Assembly: GCF_014873765.1 (NCBI RefSeq)
Contig: NZ_JADBGG010000006.1
Location: 62,001-126,000 of the forward strand
Source of the DNA: Desulfomicrobium macestii
GTDB lineage: Bacteria; Desulfobacterota; Desulfovibrionia; Desulfovibrionales; Desulfomicrobiaceae
DNA: 64,000 bases
Direction of reading: 5' to 3'
The position numbers and the translations under genes are program-made. Every line of letters begins with the position of its first letter. Within the stretch, counting starts at the first letter, position 1. Positions 24,944-33,588 of the stretch are shown one piece after another. Below the pieces are notes generated by a model that worked only from the letters and a program-made list of their open reading frames with translations, was not told where the DNA came from and made no database searches.

Positions 24944-26164
24944 ATGTCCCCGAACGCCGCCCTCTTCTCGTACCCCTTCGTGTCCCTGTGTCTGGTGGCC
25001 CTGTTCGGGTTCGGCAACATCGCCGTTTTCTACGGCCTCTATCCCTACCTCATATCCATGGGCATCTCGCCCTTCTGGGCTGGTTGGATTCTCGCCCTCG
25101 AACCCCTGGCGGCCTTCGTGCTGCGCCCATTCATCAGCCCCTGGCTCGGACCGGGCAACGCTTTGCCTGTCATGCGCGCAAGCCTGGTCATGATCGCTCT
25201 CGCCCTTCTTGGATACGCCTGGGCCCAAAGCCTTCCCGCGCTCATCTGCCTGCGCGTCTTCCACGGAGCGGCCTTCGTGAGCTTGGTCTCGGCCACCACC
25301 GCCCTGCTCGTGCATTTCATACCGCCGTCCAGAAGCGGCCAGGGCTTCGGCCTCTTTTCCCTGACCACCATGCTGCCCTTTGCCGTCATGCCCCCGCTCA
25401 TGGAATACCTGCTCCGGATCGTCCCCGACGCCGGGCACGCCTATGCCTGGGTCTCCCTCATGACCCTGCCTGCCCTGGCGCTCCTTGCGCCCCTCGGTCC
25501 CCATGCACGGCAGGCACGGGAAAAAGAGAGGCAAATCTCATCCGGGCAGGCTTCGACCGGGCTCGCCGACATCGGGTCAGCCTTGAAAAACCCCGGGGTG
25601 CCCCTCGTCCTGGGCGCGGGCCTGCTGACATTTCTCGGCTCCACTCTGCTCTTCTTCTTCATGAAGGACTTCGGGGCGAGCCTTGGCATGGCCAACGCGG
25701 GTCTTTTCTTCACCGTGTCCACGGGAGCCACCATTGCCGTACGCCTGTTCGTCAGCGCCCGCTTCGACAGGATGGACAAGCGCCGGACCCTGATGCTCAC
25801 GTTCCTCGTCCTGGCGGGATGCTACGCGTCCTACTCCCTGGTCGCATCGCCCCTGCCCTTCCTGCTCGCGGCCGGTCTTTTCGGCGCCTGCATGGGCGTG
25901 GCCATGCCGCTTCTGCAATCGACCCTCTTTCACCTGGCCGACCCGTCCAAGCGCGGCCTGACCGCCAACCTCATGCTGTCCACCATGGATGCCGGATATG
26001 TCCTGGGCCCGTACCTCGGCGGCATGATGCTCGGCATGGGCCTGTCCCACGCGGCCCTGTTCCGGCTCTCGGCGCTGCTGGCCCTTGGCGCCTTACTGCT
26101 GATCCGCCAGACCGGACAACCGTCCCCGGCCACCATCAACCCTTCCCACGGGAGAACCCCATGA
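24944..26164 (+). CDS. MFS transporter
   Basis: A 406-residue, 12-TM major facilitator protein resembling drug/sugar-phosphate exporters of the YfcJ/AraJ kind: a TM2-3 loop with poorly kept motif A (SRSGQGFGL after TM4), and a mirrored second half. AGGAAG lies upstream of the ATG. Its last bases overlap the next gene as ATGA. As the first gene of the molybdo-hydroxylase cluster it is the likely importer or exporter for the pathway's substrate or product. Confidence 0.88.
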   Translation: MSPNAALFSYPFVSLCLVALFGFGNIAVFYGLYPYLISMGISPFWAGWILALEPLAAFVLRPFISPWLGPGNALPVMRASLVMIALALLGYAWAQSLPALICLRVFHGAAFVSLVSATTALLVHFIPPSRSGQGFGLFSLTTMLPFAVMPPLMEYLLRIVPDAGHAYAWVSLMTLPALALLAPLGPHARQAREKERQISSGQASTGLADIGSALKNPGVPLVLGAGLLTFLGSTLLFFFMKDFGASLGMANAGLFFTVSTGATIAVRLFVSARFDRMDKRRTLMLTFLVLAGCYASYSLVASPLPFLLAAGLFGACMGVAMPLLQSTLFHLADPSKRGLTANLMLSTMDAGYVLGPYLGGMMLGMGLSHAALFRLSALLALGALLLIRQTGQPSPATINPSHGRTP

Positions 26165-27201
26165 CCCGCACCCGAAAGGAAAACCTGGAGCGCCTGCGCG
26201 CCAACCCCGGAACCGTCGAACCCGGCCAGAGCGTCGAGGTCGGCCCATTCCGGCCCGAAGACGCCGAAGGCGTGGCCAGGCTCTATTTCGCCATCTACGG
26301 AGAGAACTTCCCCCTGGACTACGTCTACGACCCCGAACAGATCGCGGGCGCCAACGCAGGGCCGGACCTCCACCAGTTCGTGGCCCGCACGCAGGCAGGG
26401 GACGTGGTCGGGATGACGGCCCTCTTTCGGGTGGCGCCGAATCCGAACATCATGGAGTCCGGCGGACTCATGATCCTGCCGGCCTATCGGGGAGGAACCC
26501 TGACAGTGCGCATGACCAAAGCCTCCCTGGCCACCCTTCCGGAGGAGCTGGGCCTCAACGCCGTCTTTGGCCAAAGCGTGTGCGACCACCTCATCAGTCA
26601 GAAGCTGGCTCGCCATTTCTCCTCTCCTGCCTACGCCCTGGAGATGGAAGCCATGCCCCCCAGACCCGAAGGCAGCACCGACGGCATCGGGGGAAAAATT
26701 TCCCTGCTGGACGAACTGCGCATCTATCGGGATGTGCCCCACACGGTGTACCTGCCCGAACGGTTTGCCGGCTTTCTCGCGGACCTGTACGCCAAACACG
26801 GTCTGGAGAGATCCTTCGGCGCGGCCGGACCAGCCAGCGGACGGACGCGCTCCGGCGTGACGACCATGGATGGGGCATCCCTGGCAAAACTCCTGGTCGA
26901 CGAACCCGGCGCGGATCTCGGCGAGACCATTGACGCCTTCGAGGGCGGGCATCCCGGACGGCATGCCTACCAGCTGCAACTGCCCCTGGCCCATCCGGGA
27001 CTGTCTGCGGCTGCGGAAACGGCCCGCGAGCACGGCTACTTCTTCGGTGGGCTCCTGCCTCTGTGGACCGGCACCGACGTGCTGCTGCTGCAAAAGCTCA
27101 CCTCGGACCCCGACTTCTCGCTTCCGCTGCTGCTGACCGACGAGGCCAGGGAACTCATGGAGCGCATCCGCTCGGACTGGGCCGCCCTGCCCGGTCGGTA
27201 A
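26161..27201 (+). CDS. GNAT-like acyltransferase domain protein
   Basis: A 346-residue protein. The N-terminal ~150 residues have a GNAT layout (VGPFRPEDAEGVARLYFAIYGE as the first strand-helix, FVARTQAGDVVGMTALF, and an acetyl-CoA-loop-like MILPAYRGGTLTVRM). The rest, with no named domain that I recognise, ends in a second GNAT-like alpha-beta part (GYFFGGLLPLWTGTDVLLLQ). The overlap with the MFS gene and the similar pattern in the fusion protein at 30980 suggest the two enzymes act on related substrates. Confidence 0.75.
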   Translation: MTRTRKENLERLRANPGTVEPGQSVEVGPFRPEDAEGVARLYFAIYGENFPLDYVYDPEQIAGANAGPDLHQFVARTQAGDVVGMTALFRVAPNPNIMESGGLMILPAYRGGTLTVRMTKASLATLPEELGLNAVFGQSVCDHLISQKLARHFSSPAYALEMEAMPPRPEGSTDGIGGKISLLDELRIYRDVPHTVYLPERFAGFLADLYAKHGLERSFGAAGPASGRTRSGVTTMDGASLAKLLVDEPGADLGETIDAFEGGHPGRHAYQLQLPLAHPGLSAAAETAREHGYFFGGLLPLWTGTDVLLLQKLTSDPDFSLPLLLTDEARELMERIRSDWAALPGR

Positions 27202-27291
27202 AAGGAAAAGACCGGGCGGCGGCCCCGCGAGTTGACACAAAGCCCTTTTCTTTCGCACTGTTTGGCACTTTTTCAGCCCAAGGATGTGTCC

Positions 27292-29589
27292 ATGTCTCAT
27301 GAACCTTACGATATCGGTCCCGCACGCCCCCGCCTGGACGCCCTGGCCAAGGCGTGCGGCACGGAGCGTTTCAGCGCCGACAGCTACCCGCCCGGCCTGC
27401 TCTGGGCCGGAGCCAGACGCTGCGGCGTGCCCCACGGCATCCTGCGCGGCGTCGATGCAGCCAAAGCCAGGGCCCTGCCCGGTGTGCACGCCGTCCTGAC
27501 CCGCGAAGACGTGCCCGGATCGAACCGGCAGGGCATCGTGCACAAGGACATGCCCGTGCTGTGCGGAACCAGGGTCCGCCATTGCGGAGACCCCGTGGCC
27601 CTCGTGGTGGCGGAATCACGCGAAGTGCTGCGGGAGGCCCTGGCCCTCGTCCGCGTGGACATCGAGCCCCTGCAGACCCTGGCCGACATGGACGCGGCCC
27701 TGGCGCCGGGTGCCCCGCTCATCCACGAGACCCACGGCTCCAACATCCTCCTGGCCGCCGAAATCCGCAAAGGGGACGCCGAAGAGGCCCTGGCGCAGTG
27801 CGATGTGGTCCTGGAGGAAACCTACTTCACCCCGGCCCAGGCCCACGCCTTTCTGGAAACCGAAAACGGCCTGGCCCGCCTGGACGAGGACGGCATCCTG
27901 CATCTGACCGTCTCCACCCAGGCCCCTTTCCGCGACCGCTTCGAGATCGGCCACGCCCTGGGCGTTGAGCCCTGGAAGATCCGCGTCCACAGCCCTTTTC
28001 TTGGCGGCGGATTCGGCGGCAAGGACGGGGCCACGGTGCAGTGCCTCCTGGGACTTGCCGCCCTGCGCCTCCCGGGGCGGACCATCAAGATGTGGTGGGA
28101 CAGGGAGGAAAGCTTCCTGGCCGGTTACAAGCGCCACGCGGCCCGGATGCACTACCGGCTGGGAGCCATGAACGACGGCACGCTCAAAAGCGTGGTCTGT
28201 CATCTGTGGTACGACACCGGTGCCTACGCCCATCTGGGCGGCGAAATCATGGAACTGGGCATGGAGCACGCCGCCGGGCCCTACCGGGTGGAGCACATGG
28301 ATTGCCGAGGCATGTGCGTCTACACCAACAACCCCGTGGCCGGGGCCTTCCGGGGCTTTGGCGTGGCCCAGACCAGCCTGGCCTTCGAGGGCATGATGGA
28401 CCGACTGGCCGACCGGCTCGGGCGGGATCGCCTGGACCTGCGCCGCCAGAACGCCCTGCGTCGCGGAGACCGCAACTGCGCGGGCGTCACGCTGACCTCC
28501 TCCGTGGGCCTTGACGAGTGCCTGCGCCGCGTCCAGGGCCACGAACTCTGGACCACGCGCCACGCCTGGAAAAAGGACGCCCCCGCGTTCACCCGACGCG
28601 GCGTCGGCATCGCCGCCGTCTTCAACGGCATGGGCTACGGCCGGGGGCTGGCCGACAACGCCATCGCCAAGATCGAGCTGACCCCGGACGGACGCTTCGT
28701 CATCTACAGCGGCGTCCCGGACATGGGCCAGGGCAACGCCTCCACCTTCGCCCAGATCGCGGGCGAAATGCTCTGCCAGGACGCCGGACGCCTCGAAGTC
28801 ATCCAGCCGGACACGGAACGCTCCCACCCCTCGGGCTCGGCCTCGGCCGGCCGGACCACCTACACTTTCGGCCAGGCGCTGATCAAGGCCTGCGAGCTGA
28901 TGACGACCAAGCTCGTCCGCCGCGCGGCGCTGGCCCTCATGATCGACGAGCCCGGCGGCTTCACCCTGGTGCCCGGAGCGGTCAGACACCTGCCCACGGG
29001 CAAGGAGTTGCCCCTGACGGTCATGGGCGCCATGCTGCCCCGCGACGACCGCGTCTGCGTGGCCGAATACCTCATGCCCGTCTCCCGCGAGGTGCCGGAC
29101 ACGGGCAGGGATTTTCCCCTCGGCTTCCCGCACCTGATCTTCCCCTTCGCCGCGCATCTGGTGCGCGTCGAGGTCGACGAACTCACCGGGCTGGTGCGGG
29201 TCTGCGACTATCTAGCGGCCACTGACGGCGGCCGCGTCCTGAACCCCCAGAACTTCCACCAGCAGATCGAGGGGGCCGTGGCCCAGGGCCTCGGCTTCGC
29301 CCTGATGGAAGGTTTTGGAACCGAAAACGCCCGCATCACCACCCCGGATCTTTCGACCTACCTCATCCCCACCTGCCTGGACCTGCCGGACACGCAGTCC
29401 GTGGCCGTGGAAACGCTGGAGCACAGCGGTCCCTTCGGCATGAAGGGCGTGGGCGAGGTGGGCATGAACGGGCCGCTGCCGGCGGTGGCCTCGGCTCTGT
29501 CCGACGCCCTGGGCGCGCACATAGTCCGCGCCCCCGTCACGCCGGCCATGATCCTCGAACTTCTGGCCTCACGCGGAGCACATTCATGA
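27292..29589 (+). CDS. Xanthine-dehydrogenase-family molybdenum hydroxylase, large (Mo-cofactor) subunit
   Basis: A 765-residue molybdenum-binding subunit. An N-terminal a/b hammerhead domain (residues ~15-120) is followed by the Moco domain with GGGFGGKDG, GAFRGFGVAQ, GQGNASTFAQIA and a C-terminal GMKGVGEVG that holds the family's catalytic glutamate. These enzymes hydroxylate purines, aldehydes or other N-heterocycles with water as oxygen source. The start at 27292 has AAGGA 7 bases upstream. The next two genes, both overlapping by four bases, encode the [2Fe-2S] and FAD subunits, so this is a complete three-subunit enzyme. Substrate cannot be assigned from sequence alone. Confidence 0.92.
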   Translation: MSHEPYDIGPARPRLDALAKACGTERFSADSYPPGLLWAGARRCGVPHGILRGVDAAKARALPGVHAVLTREDVPGSNRQGIVHKDMPVLCGTRVRHCGDPVALVVAESREVLREALALVRVDIEPLQTLADMDAALAPGAPLIHETHGSNILLAAEIRKGDAEEALAQCDVVLEETYFTPAQAHAFLETENGLARLDEDGILHLTVSTQAPFRDRFEIGHALGVEPWKIRVHSPFLGGGFGGKDGATVQCLLGLAALRLPGRTIKMWWDREESFLAGYKRHAARMHYRLGAMNDGTLKSVVCHLWYDTGAYAHLGGEIMELGMEHAAGPYRVEHMDCRGMCVYTNNPVAGAFRGFGVAQTSLAFEGMMDRLADRLGRDRLDLRRQNALRRGDRNCAGVTLTSSVGLDECLRRVQGHELWTTRHAWKKDAPAFTRRGVGIAAVFNGMGYGRGLADNAIAKIELTPDGRFVIYSGVPDMGQGNASTFAQIAGEMLCQDAGRLEVIQPDTERSHPSGSASAGRTTYTFGQALIKACELMTTKLVRRAALALMIDEPGGFTLVPGAVRHLPTGKELPLTVMGAMLPRDDRVCVAEYLMPVSREVPDTGRDFPLGFPHLIFPFAAHLVRVEVDELTGLVRVCDYLAATDGGRVLNPQNFHQQIEGAVAQGLGFALMEGFGTENARITTPDLSTYLIPTCLDLPDTQSVAVETLEHSGPFGMKGVGEVGMNGPLPAVASALSDALGAHIVRAPVTPAMILELLASRGAHS

Positions 29590-30041
29590 TCATCCGTTTT
29601 TGCATCAACGGCCGGGACACGGAACTGGACGTGCGCGGCGACGAGCGCGCCGTGGACCTCCTGCGCGAAAGGCTCGGACTGACCGGCACCAAGGAAGGCT
29701 GCGGAACCGGCGAATGCGGCGCTTGCGCCATCCTGATAAACGGACGGGCCCGCCTGTCCTGCCTGACGCTGGCGGCCCAGCTCGACGGCCAGAATCTGAC
29801 CACCATCGAGGGCCTCGGCAGCCTGGAGACGCCCCACGCCCTGCAACGGTCCTTTGCCGAGCACGGCGCCGTGCAGTGCGGGTTCTGCACGCCGGGCATG
29901 GTCGTAGCCGCCGCCGACCTCCTGGCCCGCGACCCGCATCCCGGACGCGAGACCATTCGCGAGGCCCTGTCCGGAAACCTCTGCCGCTGCACGGGCTACA
30001 CCCGCATCCTCGATGCGGTGCACAAGGTGGAAAAACCATGA
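29586..30041 (+). CDS. Molybdenum hydroxylase [2Fe-2S] subunit
   Basis: A 151-residue subunit with the two expected clusters: plant-ferredoxin-type CGTGECGACAI...C in residues ~38-60 and the helical-domain CGFCTPGM ... NLCRCTGY near residues 98-140. It carries electrons from the molybdenum site to the flavin. Overlaps both neighbours by four bases (ATGA). Confidence 0.95.
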   Translation: MIIRFCINGRDTELDVRGDERAVDLLRERLGLTGTKEGCGTGECGACAILINGRARLSCLTLAAQLDGQNLTTIEGLGSLETPHALQRSFAEHGAVQCGFCTPGMVVAAADLLARDPHPGRETIREALSGNLCRCTGYTRILDAVHKVEKP

Positions 30042-30868
30042 GCGTCTACCTGCCCGGGACCTTGAACGAACTCTGGAACCTTCTCGACGAACCGGACACC
30101 GCCGTCATGGCGGGAGGCACGGACTACCTCGTGCGGCGCAGGGCCGATAAATCCAGCGCACAGATCTGCTGTCTTGAACGCATCCCCGCGCTGCGTGGTC
30201 TGGAAGCGCAGGGCGGTGTCCTGGAGATCGGCGCGGCCACGACCCTGACCGACCTGCTGGAATCCGGAATCGTCGCCGCCCGATTGCCCATGCTTCACCA
30301 GGCCGTGCGCCAGCTGGGATCTCCCCTGGTGCGCAACCAGGCCACCCTGGGCGGAAACCTCTGCACGGCTTCTCCTGCCGGGGACACCCTCCCCACCCTG
30401 TACGCCCTTGGGGCGCGGGTGGCGCTCCTGTCTCGTGACGCAGAACGGGTCCTGGACGTGACGGAGTTCATCACCGGCCCCGGCCGGACCGTTCTCGAAT
30501 CCGGCGAGATCCTGACGCGCGTGATCATCCCGTTGCCTGATCCGGACGCAGTACAGCATTTCGAGAAGGTCGGCAGGCGCCAGGCCCTGGCCATCAGCGT
30601 GGCCAGCATGGCCGCCCTGCTGCACCTGGACGGTGACATCGTCCGGGACGTCCGCCTGGCCTTCGGCAGCGTAGCCCCCACGGTGCTGCGCTGCCCCGAG
30701 GCCGAGTCCTGGCTGACAGGCCGTGCCCTGACCTCCGACAACCTGGGCCACGCGGCCGACCTCGTGCGCGCGACCGTACGCCCCATCGACGACGTGCGGG
30801 CCACGGCGGACTACCGCCGTCAGGTGGCGGGCAACCTGATCCTGCGTCTGGAGGGGCACAGGCCATGA
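30038..30868 (+). CDS. Molybdenum hydroxylase FAD-binding subunit
   Basis: A 276-residue CoxM/XdhB-type flavoprotein: AGGTDYLVRRR near residue 27 and LGGNLCTASPAGDTLPTL near residue 103 bind FAD, and the C-terminal CO-dehydrogenase-flavoprotein domain (GRRQALAISVASMAA, DVRLAFGSVAPTV) follows. It passes electrons to NAD+ or another acceptor. Four-base overlaps with the [2Fe-2S] gene before and the gene relic after. Confidence 0.93.
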   Translation: MSVYLPGTLNELWNLLDEPDTAVMAGGTDYLVRRRADKSSAQICCLERIPALRGLEAQGGVLEIGAATTLTDLLESGIVAARLPMLHQAVRQLGSPLVRNQATLGGNLCTASPAGDTLPTLYALGARVALLSRDAERVLDVTEFITGPGRTVLESGEILTRVIIPLPDPDAVQHFEKVGRRQALAISVASMAALLHLDGDIVRDVRLAFGSVAPTVLRCPEAESWLTGRALTSDNLGHAADLVRATVRPIDDVRATADYRRQVAGNLILRLEGHRP

Positions 30869-30983
30869 AAGCGCTTCTTCCGGCACTGCTGCTGGCGTTG
30901 GCCAAAAAGGTACCTACCGCCACTGCGACAACATGAATGAATTCGGGGCCTGCTTCGCGCTGCCCAAGGAAGAGCAAACATGA
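30865..30983 (+). pseudogene. Deleted gene relic: signal-peptide start joined out of frame to a foreign C-terminus
   Basis: An ATG overlaps the FAD-subunit stop (ATGA) and begins MKALLPALLLALA, a typical signal-peptide start, but the frame shifts into KKVPTATATT and stops at 30936. Another frame of the same bases reads GTYRHCDNMNEFGACFALP...EEQT to a stop at 30981-30983, which looks like a real C-terminus with two cysteines. The simplest reading is an internal deletion that fused the first ~13 codons to the last ~20 codons of an exported Cys-containing protein. What the gene was cannot be told. Confidence 0.5.
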
Positions 30984-32281
30984 CCAATCAACGGACCATA
31001 ACCCTGCGCCTGCACGCGGACACGGCCTGGATTCGCATGGTCCAGGGCGTGGCCGAACAGTGCGGCACGGTTTTCGGCCTGGATCACGGTAAGACCCTGC
31101 GCCTGATCATGGCGGTGGAAGAAATTCTGGTCTACCTGGCCGACCTCACGCCGCAGGCTCCCCTGGAACTGAATTTGACGCCCGGCGCCAGCCATGTCGA
31201 TACGACCTTCTCCTTCGCGGCCAGGGATGCCGACCTCTGGGCCATGAACATCACCGCCTGCGGGGCCGACTGCACCGAAGAGAACATCCAGGCCATGGGA
31301 CTGCTCCTGGCCGCACGCATGAGCGACGGCCTGGACGTGCGCCGCGACGGCGCGAACGTGATCCTGCGCCTGCGCCTGGACCGCTCCTATCCAGACCTTG
31401 AAACGCGGCAGAGCGAACGCTTCGCGCCCCGAGGGGAAGTGCTGTTCCAGCCCGCCCTCGACCCGAGCAGGATCAAGGAGGCCTGCGCCCTGGCCACGGC
31501 GCTCTATCCCGAAGCAGCGGTGCCGCAGGCGTTCAGAACCCCCGGCAAGGTGGTCGACCAGATTCTGGGAGGCGAGCTTTCCGGAGCCATGGCGCTGGAC
31601 CAGGGCGGAAATGTGTGCGGCTTCATGACCTGGAGCCCGCGTTCCGCCACCAGCGTGTCCTTCTGCGGGCCTTATGTCTTCACCAGCAAGAGGACCGCCG
31701 TCGCGCGCGGATTGACCGAGCATCTCGTCGGCGCCGTGGCCCGGACTCCCGTCTCGGCCATACTGAGCCAGCTGCCCACGGAAGACCTGCCCCGGGAGGA
31801 TGTCGAGCTGCTGGGGACCCTGCCCCTGCTCGCGGCCGACGGCACCCCCTGCCCCATGCCAATCTGGTACCGGGGCATGCGCGAGGACAACGGACTGGCG
31901 GTCTGGACACACCCGGAGCTGGAGGGATTTCTGCGCACGGCATACGAGCAGCTTTTCCTCATGCGCGACATCCACGCCGTCTCGCACCAGGGCGAACAGG
32001 TGGCCGGGCGCTCCGTCTTTGCCACGTCCTTCCAGCCCGAGGCCAGCCAGGCGCTGCTCATCCCCATGCTCGACGGGGCCGACGCCTCGGGCACCCTGCA
32101 CGGACACGTCCAGTTGCTCCTGTCCGAAGGGTACCGCAACATCCTGGTCCACCTCGACCTGGCCCACGGCTGGCAGGCGGCTCTGGCCCCGGCCCTGCTG
32201 AAGAACGGCTTTCAACCCCGCGTCCTGCTCCCCCATGCGGGACAGGCGGACGTTTTGGTGCTGCAGCATGCTGGATCTTGA
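30980..32281 (+). CDS. Fusion of an RsbW-like HATPase domain with a GNAT-like domain
   Basis: A 433-residue protein. Residues ~1-135 resemble the anti-sigma/serine-kinase HATPase_c_2 fold (HADTAWIRMVQGVAEQCG, MAVEEILVYLADL, then an alternating strand region), but the N box that normally reads E-x-x-x-N has Tyr-Leu in place of the asparagine region, so nucleotide binding may be lost. Residues ~160-430 have a GNAT-like layout, repeated toward the end (GYRNILVHLDLAHGWQAALAPALLKNGF). AAGGAAGAG precedes the start. It overlaps the aminotransferase gene by 14 bases. Its role is unknown; the pairing with a second GNAT gene in the same operon is conspicuous. Confidence 0.7.
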   Translation: MTNQRTITLRLHADTAWIRMVQGVAEQCGTVFGLDHGKTLRLIMAVEEILVYLADLTPQAPLELNLTPGASHVDTTFSFAARDADLWAMNITACGADCTEENIQAMGLLLAARMSDGLDVRRDGANVILRLRLDRSYPDLETRQSERFAPRGEVLFQPALDPSRIKEACALATALYPEAAVPQAFRTPGKVVDQILGGELSGAMALDQGGNVCGFMTWSPRSATSVSFCGPYVFTSKRTAVARGLTEHLVGAVARTPVSAILSQLPTEDLPREDVELLGTLPLLAADGTPCPMPIWYRGMREDNGLAVWTHPELEGFLRTAYEQLFLMRDIHAVSHQGEQVAGRSVFATSFQPEASQALLIPMLDGADASGTLHGHVQLLLSEGYRNILVHLDLAHGWQAALAPALLKNGFQPRVLLPHAGQADVLVLQHAGS

Positions 32282-33374
32282 ACGACTGGTGCCGGCCCAC
32301 GTCCGGAGCTTCGAGGTCTATACGCCGAGCAAACCCGATCAGGAGCTGATGCGCCTCTTCCGGGTCGACCACCTGCACCGTCTCAACAACAACGAGAATC
32401 CCCTGGGCCCCCCGCCCGAAGCGGCCCGGATCGTCCAGGGTTTCCCGCCCCGCCTGACACCCATCTACCCCAGCGGCGACGCCTACGCCCTGCGCCAGAT
32501 CCTGGCCGGGCGCTTCGCCAAGTCGCCGGACCAGTTTCTGGTCGGCAATGGCTCGTGCGAGGTGATCTCCAGTGTCATCAAGGCCTTTTGCGCCGAGGGC
32601 GACAACATCGTCACGGCGGACAGGACCTTTGCCGTGTACGAGTGGGTGGCCAAGTTTTCGGGCATAGAGGCCAGGCTCACCCCCCTCAAGGATTTCGGTT
32701 TCGACCCGGACGCCATGCTCGCCGCCCGCGACGAGCGCACCAAGATCGTGTTCGTCTGCAACCCCAACAACCCCACGGGCACCTGGTGGGACACGGCCAC
32801 CCTGCGCCGCTTCCTGGACACGGTGGACAGCCGCCAGATCGTCGTCCTGGACGAGGCGTATTTCGAATTCGTGGACCAGATCGGCTTTCCGGACGGCATG
32901 AAACTGCTGGAGCAGTATCCCAACCTGGTCGTCTTTCGCACCTTCTCGAAGATGTACGCGCTGGCCGCCCTGCGCATCGGCTACCTGTGCAGTTCCCCGG
33001 CGGTGGTCGACATCATCCGCCGCACCCACGTGGTCTATTCGGTCAATTCCCTCGCGCAGCAGGCCGCCGCGGCAGCCATGGAAAACGACGGGCCCTTCAT
33101 TGCCGCGACCCGCGCCATGGTGGCCGCCGGCAAGGAGAAAGTCCTGACATTGTGCGGGGAACTGGGCCTGACCTGCCAGTGCGGCGAGGGCAACTTCGTC
33201 ATGATCCGCGTTCCCACCTCCGACACCCTGCTCTACCGCAAGCTCATGGCCAAGGGCGTCATGATCCGCACCATGACGGGCTTTCGCTTCCCGGGCTGGA
33301 TCAGGGTCAGCCTGGCGCGGGAGGATGTAATGGAGGAGTTCTGCAGGGCCATGCTGGGCGTGCTTCGCCCCTGA
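32268..33374 (+). CDS. HisC-like PLP-dependent aminotransferase (fold type I)
   Basis: A 368-residue class I/II aminotransferase most like histidinol-phosphate aminotransferase: NNNENPLGPPP at the N-terminus, CNPNNPTGT, DEAYFEF, the PLP lysine in RTFSKMYALAALRIGY, and a C-terminal phosphate-binding-like RVSLAR. The start at 32268 (MLDLERLVPAH) overlaps the preceding gene; a longer frame adds only out-of-place residues. HisC is normally found with his genes; here the gene ends a molybdo-hydroxylase cluster, so it may act on another amine or phosphonate, or be a relocated hisC. Confidence 0.87.
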   Translation: MLDLERLVPAHVRSFEVYTPSKPDQELMRLFRVDHLHRLNNNENPLGPPPEAARIVQGFPPRLTPIYPSGDAYALRQILAGRFAKSPDQFLVGNGSCEVISSVIKAFCAEGDNIVTADRTFAVYEWVAKFSGIEARLTPLKDFGFDPDAMLAARDERTKIVFVCNPNNPTGTWWDTATLRRFLDTVDSRQIVVLDEAYFEFVDQIGFPDGMKLLEQYPNLVVFRTFSKMYALAALRIGYLCSSPAVVDIIRRTHVVYSVNSLAQQAAAAAMENDGPFIAATRAMVAAGKEKVLTLCGELGLTCQCGEGNFVMIRVPTSDTLLYRKLMAKGVMIRTMTGFRFPGWIRVSLAREDVMEEFCRAMLGVLRP

Positions 33375-33588
33375 GAGAGTGGCGACCTACAGAACCCTGT
33401 GCCGCTCTCTCACCATCGGAAATCCGGTACAAACGCCCTTTGGGCATTTTCCCGCTTGACCCCGTCAGGGGTGCCGCGCCATGTATTCCCTTCCATGCGG
33501 GAGCCCGGCTACGCCCGTCTTCCCGCGCCCGGGGCACGACCCCGCCAAGAACATCGCCCCCTACAGCCTCACGGAGTTTGCACAGATC

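Noticed and set aside
24775-27201. An 808-codon plus-strand open frame across the MFS and GNAT-like genes
   Set aside because: Its first two thirds are Arg/Pro/His-rich out-of-frame translation of the MFS gene; only the last part is real (the GNAT-like gene from 26161).
27233-27270. TTGACA at 27233 as a promoter for the molybdenum hydroxylase genes
   Set aside because: No acceptable -10 element at 16-18 bases; the gap of 90 bases after the GNAT-like gene is better read as an operon spacer.
25930-29157. Two minus-strand frames of more than 500 codons opposite the molybdenum hydroxylase cluster
   Set aside because: They are antisense to well-recognised subunits in GC-rich DNA, have no ribosome-binding sites and no protein-like domains.
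33481-33588. N-terminal extension of the SLC13-like permease from ATG 33481
   Set aside because: The added 36 residues are Pro/Gly-rich with no domain and precede the first TM segment; no ribosome-binding site supports it.
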